Shown: positions 26,086 to 34,373, counted from the first letter of the stretch. The stretch: DNA of 64,000 bases from Chryseobacterium nepalense (GCF_023195755.1 NZ_CP096203.1:3658001-3722000); one strand, 5' to 3'. Translations and numbers: made by a program. Notes: a model not told the origin generated them from the sequence alone.

Positions 26086-26712
26086 TTATGTAGCCGGAGT
26101 AAGTTTTCTGCGATGTATTAATTTTTTGTTTTGGTGATAAAATTCTTTTAGCCCTTCATAATCCAGTGAAATAGGAATTGTTTCTGATCCAAGATAATTG
26201 ATGGATTTTCCTAAAACTTTGGCTTTTATTCCCAGCAGCTTCATGGCTCTCAGAAGTTTGCTGTCGCACTCTGCAAAAGCCAGCCCTCTTTTTTTTCGGC
26301 ACAAGGGAGCAATGGCGCAGACCATTAATTTTTTAAATAAAAACCGGTCTCCAATGTTTTTTCTGGTTGCAAATCTTCCGATATGCCAGATGGGCGTGCG
26401 ACGCTTTCTGTTGCTGAGCTGTAAGGGATCGATCTGGAATAATTTCTGAATTGGCAATTCCTGATGATAATCCCATTTTACAACTCTTATAACACCTTCT
26501 ATTGCTCCTGAAGAATCCTTTGAAACAAAAAATTCTGAATTGAAGAATAGATTAAGGTCTTCATAATACATTTTTGTGATCATGTCCTGGATATGTTCCG
26601 TTTCGTCTGTTTCATTGTCATTGTGATGGCACATGTTTTCATTAACTACGAAATTTGCCAATTCAGACAGCTGATCCATTTCAAGCTTTTCAAAATAGTT
26701 TTGTGATTTCAT
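26086..26712 (-). CDS. GNAT-fold N-acyl amino acid synthase-like protein
   Basis: The 208-residue protein has the pattern of the LuxI/FeeM branch of GNAT acyltransferases. NLFFNSEFFVSKDSSGAIEG-type strands (about 54-75), then IWHIGRFATRKN (about 115-126), which resembles the E-x-SRF motif, and a late LLRAMKLLGIKAKVLGKS region with GSETIPISL are present. FeeM-type enzymes take fatty acyl chains from acyl carrier protein to amino acids. Here it is divergent from a LuxR-type regulator, a placement reminiscent of signal synthase-receptor pairs. The acceptor is unknown; it could equally modify a peptide. Confidence 0.65.
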   Translation of the reverse strand: MKSQNYFEKLEMDQLSELANFVVNENMCHHNDNETDETEHIQDMITKMYYEDLNLFFNSEFFVSKDSSGAIEGVIRVVKWDYHQELPIQKLFQIDPLQLSNRKRRTPIWHIGRFATRKNIGDRFLFKKLMVCAIAPLCRKKRGLAFAECDSKLLRAMKLLGIKAKVLGKSINYLGSETIPISLDYEGLKEFYHQNKKLIHRRKLTPAT

Positions 26713-26896
26713 GGTTATTGGTTTGTAACAAATCTATTTCATCAAAAAATGAAAACTCCTACACTAAATGGTAGTATGTACAGGCGGGATAAAAAACTAT
26801 CTTTTAGTGTAGTTTTTCCTGACAGGGTGAAAAAAGTAACATTTAAAAAAATAAATATGTATCTAATAATAAAACAGATATAATTTTTCTAGAAAA

Positions 26897-27706
26897 ATGT
26901 ATAATGTAAAATTCTTTTCACTATTTTTGGAAAAAACTAAGGATATGAGTGGGAATGACATAAACTCTTTTTTTGACTCAAGGAACACGGTTGAAGCTTC
27001 ATCAGATCTGGGTGATGAGACCCTTCATTATCTTGAACCCATAAAGTCTTTTGCCCGCGCTACCTACACCAGTATTTATGTGATCGACTATGAAAAACAG
27101 GGGTTTGAATTTGTTTCTGATAATGCCCTTTTTCTATGCGGAAATACCCCGGAAGAGGTACTGCAGATGGGTTACGCTTTTTATTTCAAACATGTCCCTG
27201 AAAGTGATCTGCAGATGCTGCTGAAAATCAACAATGCCGGTTTTGATTTCTATGAAAAAATTCCTGTTTCGGAAAGAAAAGAGTACAGTATTTCTTACGA
27301 TTTTCATATAAAAAACAAGGAAGGAAGACTCATCCTTATTAATCATAAACTTACTCCCATGTTTTTAACCAAACAGGGGAAAATATGGAAGGCAGTATGC
27401 ATCGTCTCCCTGTCATCAGGTAAAGAGGCAGGAAATGTAAAAATTTACAAAAAAGGACAAAACAAGGTCTACAACTATGATCTTGAAACAAACACCTGGA
27501 TAGTGACTGAACAGGTTTCGCTCTCCAAAAGAGAAAAAGAAATTCTTCAGCTTTCTACTAGAGGCCTTACAATCAATGAAATTGCCGATACCATTTTCGT
27601 CTCGCCGGATACCGTAAAATTCCACCGAAGAAAGCTTTTTGAAAAGCTTGAAGTTACCAATATTTCAGAAGCGATTATTTTCGCAACCAATAATATGCTT
27701 ATTTGA
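26897..27706 (+). CDS. PAS-like sensor with LuxR-type HTH
   Basis: The 269-residue protein has an N-terminal PAS-like region (about 55-175; YIYVIDYEKQGFEFVSDNAL type, then FDFYEKIPVSERKEYSISYDF regions). The C-terminal LuxR HTH (about 205-265) has LSKREKEILQLSTRGLTINE and TVKFHRRKLFEKL. It resembles flavobacterial LuxR regulators that lack a receiver domain. It is divergent from the acyl synthase-like gene, with 184 bases of shared promoter region. A ligand is not evident; the N-terminal domain does not resemble an AHL-binding domain. Confidence 0.87.
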   Translation: MYNVKFFSLFLEKTKDMSGNDINSFFDSRNTVEASSDLGDETLHYLEPIKSFARATYTSIYVIDYEKQGFEFVSDNALFLCGNTPEEVLQMGYAFYFKHVPESDLQMLLKINNAGFDFYEKIPVSERKEYSISYDFHIKNKEGRLILINHKLTPMFLTKQGKIWKAVCIVSLSSGKEAGNVKIYKKGQNKVYNYDLETNTWIVTEQVSLSKREKEILQLSTRGLTINEIADTIFVSPDTVKFHRRKLFEKLEVTNISEAIIFATNNMLI

Positions 27707-27711
27707 TAAGA

Positions 27712-28452
27712 TTAATGCTGTAAAAATATACCGATTTTATTCGCTAATGCATTGATGGCGCCGTTGATCAGAAGAATATAAACAGTAATGAGTAATGTTC
27801 TGATGATTAATGAAACTTTTTTATATTCATATCCTGAAAAGTACTGATAGTAAAACCAGAATATATAAATGATATTAAGAATCGGCGTAATGGCTTTAAG
27901 GTAATACAATGCATTTACATTAGTATAAAATACGGTGATGATGGGAAAAATTAAGCCAAGAATCAGCATGCCGATGGTGAGATACGTATTCAGGACAAGG
28001 TTTTCGGTGTAATTCTGTTTTGTTTTTTTAAAGATAAAGTAGCTTCCCAGCGCATAAAACGGAATTCCTGATAAAATAATGAGCTTATAATACTCCCTCA
28101 ATAATTTTGAATATTCGCTTAATTGTTCCTGATTATAAATTTCACTGGCTTTCACTTTGGTTGCCCCTGTAATGACAAGCGTTATGGTAAGCACAAAAAT
28201 AATGGCGGTAAACGCATTGAAATGTTTTACCCGTTTCCCCTGAACATATTCCCTGATGCTGTGGCCGGGCCTTGTAAAAAGCTCCTTAACGGTAAACAAA
28301 AACCCTTTATCCAGATGAAAAACGCCGTGCACAAGATCATGCGCCAGGAAATGCTGCAAAGAAAAACGGTGTGTAGAAGTTTTTTGTCCGCAGTGAGAAC
28401 AATAGTTGTTTTCTGTTTCGCTGTTGCAGTTTAGACATTTGTTGTGATTCAT
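27712..28452 (-). CDS. DUF3667 membrane protein
   Basis: The 246-residue protein begins with a zinc ribbon (CLNCNSETENNYCSHCGQK, residues about 6-24), then RFSLQHFLAHDLVHGVFHLDKG and FTRPGHSIREYVQGKR, the DUF3667 signature. Five or so membrane segments follow. The family is common in Bacteroidota and has no known function. It interrupts the RiPP locus between the regulators and the dehydratase gene and is probably a bystander. Confidence 0.88.
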   Translation of the reverse strand: MNHNKCLNCNSETENNYCSHCGQKTSTHRFSLQHFLAHDLVHGVFHLDKGFLFTVKELFTRPGHSIREYVQGKRVKHFNAFTAIIFVLTITLVITGATKVKASEIYNQEQLSEYSKLLREYYKLIILSGIPFYALGSYFIFKKTKQNYTENLVLNTYLTIGMLILGLIFPIITVFYTNVNALYYLKAITPILNIIYIFWFYYQYFSGYEYKKVSLIIRTLLITVYILLINGAINALANKIGIFLQH

Positions 28453-28580
28453 GGGATATTAATTTTTATGGCGTTGCTTTAAAACAATTGTTTGCTGCAA
28501 AACTATTAAAAATTTTTATTTGAATGCTTAATTGTTGATTAATAAATTCAGAACGAATAGGTTTTACTCATCTGCGATTA

Positions 28581-30101
28581 TTAGATGTCGAGCCATTCAT
28601 TTATATAGCCTAATTGAATTTTTTTGTGGTTTTCGGAGAGATTGCTAATTCTATGCTTTATATACTCTACACTATTAAATTGAAACAATTTAAACCTGGG
28701 ATTAACATCCAAAAAGGTATTATTGGTATTTAAATTAAATATCGGAATATCGCCTTGCGCCATCTGTTTCATTTCGTGATCTAAAATAAAGTCGAATTGA
28801 CGCATATCTTCGGCTGTATATGCTTTTGATAAGAGATCGTGAAGTTTGCTCTCATAAGACTTGAAATTTGACATAAACTCAGGAGATCTTAAGTACTTTA
28901 AAATCCTGAAATATACATAGGTAGGCCTCCAGACATATCGTATCTGCTTATTATTAAATGATGCTAAAGGTTTGTTATCCGAAATAAGCTGATGTTTGAG
29001 CTTTAAAAACAAATCATAAGCAAAGTCAAATCCTTTAATAAAATCTTTACGGTATTCGTTTGCAAAAATATAATTGCCGTTGTATTTTGGGATGTTTTTT
29101 TCAACTAAACTTTTTTTGGAGTATTGGGTTACTCTTTCAGAATCGATGCTGTTTTTTGGGATAATTTTTTTAGTGATTTCTGTGGCTTCAACTTTTGTTT
29201 GTATTCCGTATCCGGCGCAGTCTAATGCAAATCCACTGTTATTTGTAGCGATTAAAAAACTCTCCAGTACCGAAAAATCTGTAGAAATACTCTCCGAAGA
29301 TTTCCATGTTTTTAGTTCAATGGGTTGTATGATGGTTTCGTGATCTATTATCACGGGGTTTTGTTTTCCGGAGATAACATTTTCCCGATGACAGTCTTTA
29401 CTGTTTAAAATCATAGAAATTACCAGAATTATACCTGCGTTAAAATAATATTTTTGCAATGCAGTATCTGAATTTATTTCGTGATAATCCACAAATTCGA
29501 TCCAGCTGTAATGATCACAATCTAATGTTTTAAAAGTTTGAAGGTTCACGTTCACTGTTTCATTGAACCAATCAATAAATGCATTATAAGCATTAGTAAT
29601 GTCTGTGGATCTTGGCTTATAAATTAATTTTATACCATTATGCAGGGTTATCATGCTGGTAGCTTCGCCATTATGGCCATCTCCGAGATTGATCTCAATA
29701 TCCTGAATCTCTAACTTTTCATAAGGTATTTTAAAGGCCTCGAAAATTTCAGTCTTATCCTTTAGGAAACGATTAATAATATTAGAAGTGTGCGCCGAAA
29801 ATCCTTTTACTTTAATTCTTAAAAGATTATCTAATACAGGATATTTTTGAGGTAATATATCAGTTATATATTCCACAAAAGCATGAAAATCTCGGTTTCC
29901 GAATTTCCTGAATTTTTCGAGCTCATACTGAATGACCAGTTCAGAAAGAACGCTAAGTTCTTCCAGTAATGCAATACTCAGTTTTTCTTTTAAAAATCCG
30001 GATAGCTCACAGTTGTGTATAAATTCTTCGCAATAGGGATATACAATATCAATAAAGGATATTTTCCTGAATGCAGAAGTATGCACAGTCTGAGTCTTCA
30101 T
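28581..30101 (-). CDS. Stand-alone LanM-type (DUF4135) Ser/Thr dehydratase
   Basis: The 506-residue protein matches the kinase-like dehydratase domain of class II lanthipeptide synthetases. Motifs seen: GDGHNGEA (140-147), YKPRS (161-165, Lys162), DCHRENVI (236-243, with Asp236, His238, Asn241), IDHETI (252-257) and RYVWRPTYVY (386-395). These match the ATP/phosphate-elimination residues in LanM. The C-terminal LanC-like cyclase with its His-Cys zinc site is absent and the protein ends soon after the dehydratase domain. It would phosphorylate and eliminate Ser/Thr to Dha/Dhb. It is upstream of none and downstream of the JmjC-type gene by 21 bases, so co-transcribed with it. Confidence 0.9.
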   Translation of the reverse strand: MKTQTVHTSAFRKISFIDIVYPYCEEFIHNCELSGFLKEKLSIALLEELSVLSELVIQYELEKFRKFGNRDFHAFVEYITDILPQKYPVLDNLLRIKVKGFSAHTSNIINRFLKDKTEIFEAFKIPYEKLEIQDIEINLGDGHNGEATSMITLHNGIKLIYKPRSTDITNAYNAFIDWFNETVNVNLQTFKTLDCDHYSWIEFVDYHEINSDTALQKYYFNAGIILVISMILNSKDCHRENVISGKQNPVIIDHETIIQPIELKTWKSSESISTDFSVLESFLIATNNSGFALDCAGYGIQTKVEATEITKKIIPKNSIDSERVTQYSKKSLVEKNIPKYNGNYIFANEYRKDFIKGFDFAYDLFLKLKHQLISDNKPLASFNNKQIRYVWRPTYVYFRILKYLRSPEFMSNFKSYESKLHDLLSKAYTAEDMRQFDFILDHEMKQMAQGDIPIFNLNTNNTFLDVNPRFKLFQFNSVEYIKHRISNLSENHKKIQLGYINEWLDI

Positions 30102-30122
30102 TCTTTTAATATTTTAAAGCTG

Positions 30123-31334
30123 CTATTCAACGATTCTTAAAAGCCCCCCACGGATTAGTCTTTTAGCCAATTTTAGTCTGTTTTCGTCACTGATGAATGG
30201 GATATCTTTTACCTGAAATGCTTTTTGCTGCCCAGAGATGAACTCTAAAGTCGCGGCAAGTTGGGAAGGACCTTTAATGGTATTTCCCTGGAAGATTATT
30301 CTGGCTCCTGTAAAATGATTAACCACCTTAGACTCAACTCCCTCTCTTTTTTGAAGATATGATTGGGTATCAATACGATTGATTTTATCCAGGTGGGCAA
30401 AATGTCCGTCCGGTTTTGGCTGTTCTTTTGTTCGGAATTCTTCCTCAATAATGTTTAAGGCTCCTTCCACATTTTCTTTAGTAAGCATTTTTTGTACAAT
30501 GTTCATCAGTTCTAATTCAAAATCTGCAGAAAACAGCTCTTGCTTAGAATGCAGGAATCCAATAGGAAGCGCTCTTCGCAGTTCTACGTTGGTTTGTGCC
30601 AAATGTGTCAGACTTTTAGTAAGAAAATCAACCCACTGCGTAGGATGAACTCCAAAAGTAATGTGCATTGAAGATTTGTCTGTAGTATAAGCTTCGTGAG
30701 GAACCCCCCTTGGTATATACATGATATCACCTGCCTTTAAGGTAATTTCTCTGGCTCCCGTAAGCTGTTCTCTCTGGAAAATTGGCTGGAAGCTGTTCAG
30801 TAACGGGGTTTTATAATTATCATCATCATAAAGGATCCAATGTTTTTCCCCGGAAATTTGCAAGGCAAAAACATCGTGAGCGTCATAATGAGGAGATAGC
30901 GCTTTTTCGTTTTCAGGAGTAAGATATAGATTACCAACAAGGTTGTGTCCTAGCTGCTGTCTTATGTTTTGAATAAATGCTTTGATGGGATCCCAAAAAC
31001 GCTGTACTTCATTAATCACAATGGTGTATCCGTCTGCATATGCTGCGTATAACTGGTTAAGGTTCAGACTTCCATCCTGATTTTCATAAATAGAAGCATT
31101 TAAAGGCTGCTGGCTTTTTACAACCCGCAGGCTGCCTCCTCTAGGGCGGCTGTATTCTAAAATTTTATCCAAATCTTCAAGAGAAAATAAAGAAGAAAAA
31201 AAATCTGAATTATCTCTTTGGATATGCAGAACTTTCTTTTCCCAGTAATTTTCATTAAAATCTTCTGTATGTATAGGATAGATTAGATCTGAAAAACTTT
31301 CTAATTTTTTCTTATTTTCTATTAAATTTTCCAT
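30123..31334 (-). CDS. JmjC/ROX-type 2-oxoglutarate oxygenase (cupin-like)
   Basis: The 403-residue protein has the cupin-like JmjC core of RoxA/MINA53/NO66 enzymes: HYD (His149-Asp151), VFALQISGEKHW (155-166), AGDIMYIPRGVPHEAY (201-216, His213) and MHITFGV. A C-terminal winged-helix-like part (about 300-403) follows, as in ribosomal oxygenases. Such enzymes hydroxylate Arg or His on ribosomal proteins. Its place between precursor block and dehydratase suggests it hydroxylates the precursor cores (inference). The frame extends to 31385, but ATG at 31334 (MENLIENKKK) is preferred. Confidence 0.88.
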   Translation of the reverse strand: MENLIENKKKLESFSDLIYPIHTEDFNENYWEKKVLHIQRDNSDFFSSLFSLEDLDKILEYSRPRGGSLRVVKSQQPLNASIYENQDGSLNLNQLYAAYADGYTIVINEVQRFWDPIKAFIQNIRQQLGHNLVGNLYLTPENEKALSPHYDAHDVFALQISGEKHWILYDDDNYKTPLLNSFQPIFQREQLTGAREITLKAGDIMYIPRGVPHEAYTTDKSSMHITFGVHPTQWVDFLTKSLTHLAQTNVELRRALPIGFLHSKQELFSADFELELMNIVQKMLTKENVEGALNIIEEEFRTKEQPKPDGHFAHLDKINRIDTQSYLQKREGVESKVVNHFTGARIIFQGNTIKGPSQLAATLEFISGQQKAFQVKDIPFISDENRLKLAKRLIRGGLLRIVE

Positions 31335-31433
31335 GGCTGTTAATTTTATGAGATGGTGTTTTTGGAATATAAGGTACCTGTACAACCAATTAATGATTAT
31401 ACTTTACAATGAATTACAGTTGAAGTCAGCGTG

Positions 31434-31610
31434 TTAAAGCTGTTCTCTGTTTTTTTTGGCAGCTGTTATCTGTCTTACAAATAATACAAGGCTGAATAAT
31501 AAAAATACAACTGCTACGCACAATAACACAAGATTGTTATTAAAAGAAACCCCAAAAGGGATTAGCAGTATTCCGATAAAAAGGAATAAAAATGGCACTA
31601 TTTTATTCAT
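31434..31610 (-). CDS. Small two-helix membrane protein
   Basis: From the ATG at 31610 the 58-residue protein has two hydrophobic segments (about 4-20 and 25-46, FLFLFIGILLIPFGV and LVLLCVAVVFLLFSLVLFV), and a basic tail (KKNREQL). An upstream ATG at 31670 would add 20 residues that look non-conserved. It lies between the JmjC gene and the precursor block on the same strand. Its size and placement fit a self-immunity protein of a bacteriocin locus, but nothing in the sequence proves this. Confidence 0.6.
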   Translation of the reverse strand: MNKIVPFLFLFIGILLIPFGVSFNNNLVLLCVAVVFLLFSLVLFVRQITAAKKNREQL

Positions 31611-31678
31611 AACTGATAATTTAAAAAGATGATTAATCCGATTATCAAATATAATCAGATTAATCATCAAATGATATT

Positions 31679-32044
31679 TTATTTCATTTGGGTTCCCACA
31701 TAGATCCCCGCACCTAGTATAGCCAGACCTCCAATTACAGCAACAGTAGCTGTAACAGCAATTTCTCCTCCGGCAACAACTTCAAGCTGCTCATCGGATA
31801 ATTCGAAGTTAGTGATATCAATTTTCTGAGGGATATTCAGATAAATATAGTTATCATCAGATTGGTCTTCCACTATTACTTTTGTATTAGCAGGCAGATT
31901 AACCTTTTGTCCTGTTACTCTTTCAATAACAGCTACAGGAGAAGACATGAACTCTTTTTTGAAAGTTTCACTCTCCCAGCTTTTTTCAATAAGATCATTT
32001 ACTAATCCTACTACTTTTTTCTGATTTTCGATTGTCATTTCCAT
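31679..32044 (-). CDS. NHLP RiPP precursor 2 (hydrophobic Gly/Ala-rich core)
   Basis: The 121-residue peptide has the nitrile-hydratase-like leader (KSWESETFKKEFMSSPVAVI, DQSDDNYIYLNIP) ending VAGG at 90-93. The 28-residue core (94-121) is hydrophobic with IGGLAILGAGIYVG, two Thr near its start and one near its end, and ends GTQMK. It has no Cys or Ser. The glycine spacing (GxxxG-like) would suit a membrane-inserting helix. It is the closest relative of precursor 3 in core type, suggesting a pair that acts together. Confidence 0.93.
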   Translation of the reverse strand: MEMTIENQKKVVGLVNDLIEKSWESETFKKEFMSSPVAVIERVTGQKVNLPANTKVIVEDQSDDNYIYLNIPQKIDITNFELSDEQLEVVAGGEIAVTATVAVIGGLAILGAGIYVGTQMK

Positions 32045-32060
32045 ATTATATAGTTTTTTA

Positions 32061-32417
32061 TTATTTCATATTTTGACCAATTGCGATTCCCGCAGCGAAT
32101 AAACCAACAGCAGCTAAAGCGATTCCTGCTGTAACAGCAACTTCTCCTCCAGCTACAATTTCCAATTGCTCGTCTGTTAATTCAAGATTATCTAAACTTA
32201 CCTGTCTTGGAATATTAAAATAAATAACATCCGGATTAGACTGGTCTTCCACAATAATTTTGGTTTCATCAGACAGTTTTTCGCCCGTAAAAGACTCAAG
32301 GGTCTGTTTTGGTTCTTTCATTAGCTGATCTTTAAATTGAGCATTTTCCCATGCTTTTTCAACTAAGCTTTTCATTAGCTCTACGCCTTGTTGCTGGTGT
32401 TGTAATGTATATTTCAT
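32061..32417 (-). CDS. NHLP RiPP precursor 3 (hydrophobic Gly/Ala-rich core)
   Basis: The 118-residue peptide has the leader (KAWENAQFKDQLMKEPKQTL, DQSNPDVIYFNIP) ending VAGG at 88-91. The 27-residue core (92-118) begins EVAVTAG and ends GIAIGQNMK, close to precursor 2. It has one Thr, no Ser and no Cys, so dehydration could occur at one site at most. Its start is 16 bases upstream of precursor 2 in the transcribed order. Confidence 0.93.
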   Translation of the reverse strand: MKYTLQHQQQGVELMKSLVEKAWENAQFKDQLMKEPKQTLESFTGEKLSDETKIIVEDQSNPDVIYFNIPRQVSLDNLELTDEQLEIVAGGEVAVTAGIALAAVGLFAAGIAIGQNMK

Positions 32418-32434
32418 TTTTTAGTTTTTAATGG

Positions 32435-32806
32435 TTATAATTGAATATCTTTGGTTGGGAATGTTGGGCTAGGTACCACTGTCAATACGATAATAGTAGG
32501 TACAATAGTAGGTGTCGAAATGGTTGTAACAATTGTGCCTCCTCCGGATACAGCTTCCAATTCAGCTTCTGTAAGTTCTAAATCTTCTGAATTTTTAGGA
32601 GCTGCAGGAATATTAACATATACCACAGATTCATCAGATTGATCTCTTACTACTAAAGTCTTACCCTCTGGTAAATTTAGTTTTTGCCCTGTTAATTTTT
32701 CTATGGCTTCAATAGGATTAGCCATCAGATCATTTTTAAATTCTGCACTTTCCCATGCTTTTTGCACAATCTGTGCATAAAATTTTTGTTCTTGAGTAAA
32801 TTCCAT
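32435..32806 (-). CDS. NHLP RiPP precursor 4 (Thr-rich core)
   Basis: From the ATG at 32806 the 123-residue peptide has the leader (KAWESAEFKNDLMANPIEAI, DQSDESVVYVNIPAAP) ending VSGG (86-89). The 34-residue core (90-123) has nine Thr, two Ser and five Pro and no Cys, with TTISTPT and PSPTFPT segments. It is the best substrate candidate for the dehydratase: up to eleven dehydratable residues, no thiol nucleophile. An upstream in-frame ATG at 32857 would overlap precursor 5 and is not preferred. Confidence 0.93.
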   Translation of the reverse strand: MEFTQEQKFYAQIVQKAWESAEFKNDLMANPIEAIEKLTGQKLNLPEGKTLVVRDQSDESVVYVNIPAAPKNSEDLELTEAELEAVSGGGTIVTTISTPTIVPTIIVLTVVPSPTFPTKDIQL

Positions 32807-32823
32807 GTTATTAATATTTATGA

Positions 32824-33174
32824 TTAGATAGTAGTTAAAATAAATGGAGGGAAACAAGGTCCTGTTCCTCCAGGAAAAGTATCGTCTAAAGGCCAGATCG
32901 AGCTAACCCCGCCAGAAACTGCTTCCAGCTGCTCTTCGCTTAGTTCTGCATCAGCCGTGTTTTTCGGAGCGGCCGGAATGTTGATGTAAACCGCAGATTC
33001 ATCAGACTGATCTCTTACGATTAATTTTTTTCCTTCCGGTAAATTCAGTTTTTTACCCGTTAATTTTTCGATGGCAGCTACAGGGTCGTTTACCAGTTCT
33101 TTTTTGAACTCTGCATCTTCCCATGCTTTTTGTACGATTTCTGCGTACGTTTTTTGTTCTTGAGTGAATTCCAT
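32824..33174 (-). CDS. NHLP RiPP precursor 5 (Pro/Gly-rich core, only Cys in the set)
   Basis: The 116-residue peptide has a leader almost identical to precursors 4, 6 and 7 (MEFTQEQKTYAEIVQKAWED), ending VSGG at 86-89. The 27-residue core (90-116) has PGGTGPCFPPF with Cys107, the only core Cys in the cluster, and ends ILTTI. With one Cys, a lanthionine or a disulfide dimer is formally possible. A second GG at 102-103 could be an alternative cleavage site. Confidence 0.93.
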   Translation of the reverse strand: MEFTQEQKTYAEIVQKAWEDAEFKKELVNDPVAAIEKLTGKKLNLPEGKKLIVRDQSDESAVYINIPAAPKNTADAELSEEQLEAVSGGVSSIWPLDDTFPGGTGPCFPPFILTTI

Positions 33175-33204
33175 GTTTTAATATTTTAAGTTAGTATTAG
33201 TTAG

Positions 33205-33561
33205 TTATTCGCTGAAAATTGGCGGAAAAGGATTGTAAGGTCCTGTGGTTCCTCCGGGAAAAGGAAAGTCCGGTATGTATCCTCCGGCAGCAATTCCACC
33301 AGAAAGGGCTTCCAGCTGCTCTTCGTTGAGTTCTGCGTCTACAGAATTTTTAGCAGGTGCAGGAATATTAATGTAAACAACCGATTCATCACTCTGATCT
33401 CTTACGACTAATTTTTTTCCTTCCGGCAGATTTAGCTTTTTACCTGTTAATTTTTCGATGGCAGCTACGGGATTGTTTACAAGTTCTTTTTTGAACGCTG
33501 CATCTTCCCATGCTTTTTGTACGATTTCTGCGTACGTTTTTTGTTCCTGAGTAAATTCCAT
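33205..33561 (-). CDS. NHLP RiPP precursor 6 (Pro/Gly/aromatic core)
   Basis: The 118-residue peptide shares the leader of precursor 5 (MEFTQEQKTYAEIVQKAWED) and ends LSGG at 86-89. The 29-residue core (90-118) is rich in Pro, Gly, Phe and Tyr (YIPDFPFPGGTTGPYNPFPP) and has no Cys. It shares PGGT-GP with precursor 5, so these two cores diverged from a recent duplication. Only two Thr and one Ser are available for dehydration. Confidence 0.93.
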   Translation of the reverse strand: MEFTQEQKTYAEIVQKAWEDAAFKKELVNNPVAAIEKLTGKKLNLPEGKKLVVRDQSDESVVYINIPAPAKNSVDAELNEEQLEALSGGIAAGGYIPDFPFPGGTTGPYNPFPPIFSE

Positions 33562-33590
33562 ACGTATTAATTTTTGTATTTGTTTAATTT

Positions 33591-33923
33591 TTATTTGGGT
33601 GAATAAAGGCTTAGTGAGGACAAGAAATCCACAACATCTTTTATAATTCCTGTGTCCGCGCCTCCGGCTACCATTTCCAGCTGGTTCTCATTAAGCTCGA
33701 TATCGTCATTATTAGGTTTCGCCGGAATGTTGATGTATAAAGACGATTCGTCTGTCTGATCCCGAACTATAATTCTTTTACCTTCAGGAAGATTCAGTTT
33801 TTTTCCTGTGAGTTTTTCAATAACTTCAATAGGGTTGTTTACAAGTTCATTTTTAAACTCAGCATTTTCCCATGCTTTCTGTACAATTTCAGCGTACATT
33901 TTTTGTTCTTGAGTGATTTCCAT
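33591..33923 (-). CDS. NHLP RiPP precursor 7 (amphipathic helical core)
   Basis: The 110-residue peptide has the leader (MEITQEQKMYAEIVQKAWEN) ending VAGG at 85-88. The 22-residue core (89-110) is ADTGIIKDVVDFLSSLSLYS plus Pro-Lys, an amphipathic helix pattern with four Ser and one Thr, no Cys. It resembles short phenol-soluble-modulin-like or antimicrobial helices in layout. It is 29 bases from precursor 6. Confidence 0.93.
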   Translation of the reverse strand: MEITQEQKMYAEIVQKAWENAEFKNELVNNPIEVIEKLTGKKLNLPEGKRIIVRDQTDESSLYINIPAKPNNDDIELNENQLEMVAGGADTGIIKDVVDFLSSLSLYSPK

Positions 33924-33947
33924 AATATGAGTTCCTTTGTGTTGTTA

Positions 33948-34280
33948 TTATAGTTTTATAAAATCGTGTAATTTCGGAAATAGCACGTCCACAATACTTC
34001 CCATTACGTTTTGTCCTCCTCCTGCAATAGCTTCCAACTGGCCTTCGGAAAGTTCCATGTTTTCCAAATCCGGCTCGGAGGGTATGTTCACGAAAATTTT
34101 AGAATTGTCAGACTGGTCTGCTATGATAAGCTCTTTTCCTTCCGGTAAGGTGATCTTTGCGCCGGTAAGGTTTTCAATGGCTGTTACCGGATTCTCAATT
34201 AATTCTTTTCTGAAGCTCAGGTCTTCCCAGGCTTTAGAGATCACTAATTGTAATACTTGTTGTGCAGTTTTTACTTCCAT
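33948..34280 (-). CDS. NHLP RiPP precursor 8 (amphipathic helical core with central Pro)
   Basis: From the ATG at 34280 the 110-residue peptide has the leader (ISKAWEDLSFRKELIENPV, DQSDNSKIFVNIP) ending in IAGGG (85-89). The 22-residue core (89-110) contains SIVDVLFPKLHDFIKL, an amphipathic helix with a proline kink, one Ser, no Thr and no Cys. An upstream frame to 34358 is not protein-like. Its leader is more distant from those of precursors 4-7. Confidence 0.92.
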   Translation of the reverse strand: MEVKTAQQVLQLVISKAWEDLSFRKELIENPVTAIENLTGAKITLPEGKELIIADQSDNSKIFVNIPSEPDLENMELSEGQLEAIAGGGQNVMGSIVDVLFPKLHDFIKL

Positions 34281-34373
34281 TATTTCGTTGTTCTGATATT
34301 GTAAAGCTACACTGTTTAAGAATGATAAATTTGCCAAAATCGCCGACAGGATTGTCAATTTATTTTTGTTGTT

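Noticed and set aside
28581..30101. Full LanM lanthipeptide synthetase
   Set aside because: The protein is about half the usual length and has no LanC zinc motifs.
31434..34280. Tandem similar units of about 360 bp that could be read as a DNA repeat array
   Set aside because: The similarity is confined to the conserved leader coding parts of paralogous precursor genes; cores and spacers differ, so it is gene duplication, not a repeat array or CRISPR.
33937..34296. 119-residue frame antisense to precursor 8
   Set aside because: Mirror of the NHLP precursor coding strand; composition follows the codon bias of the real gene.
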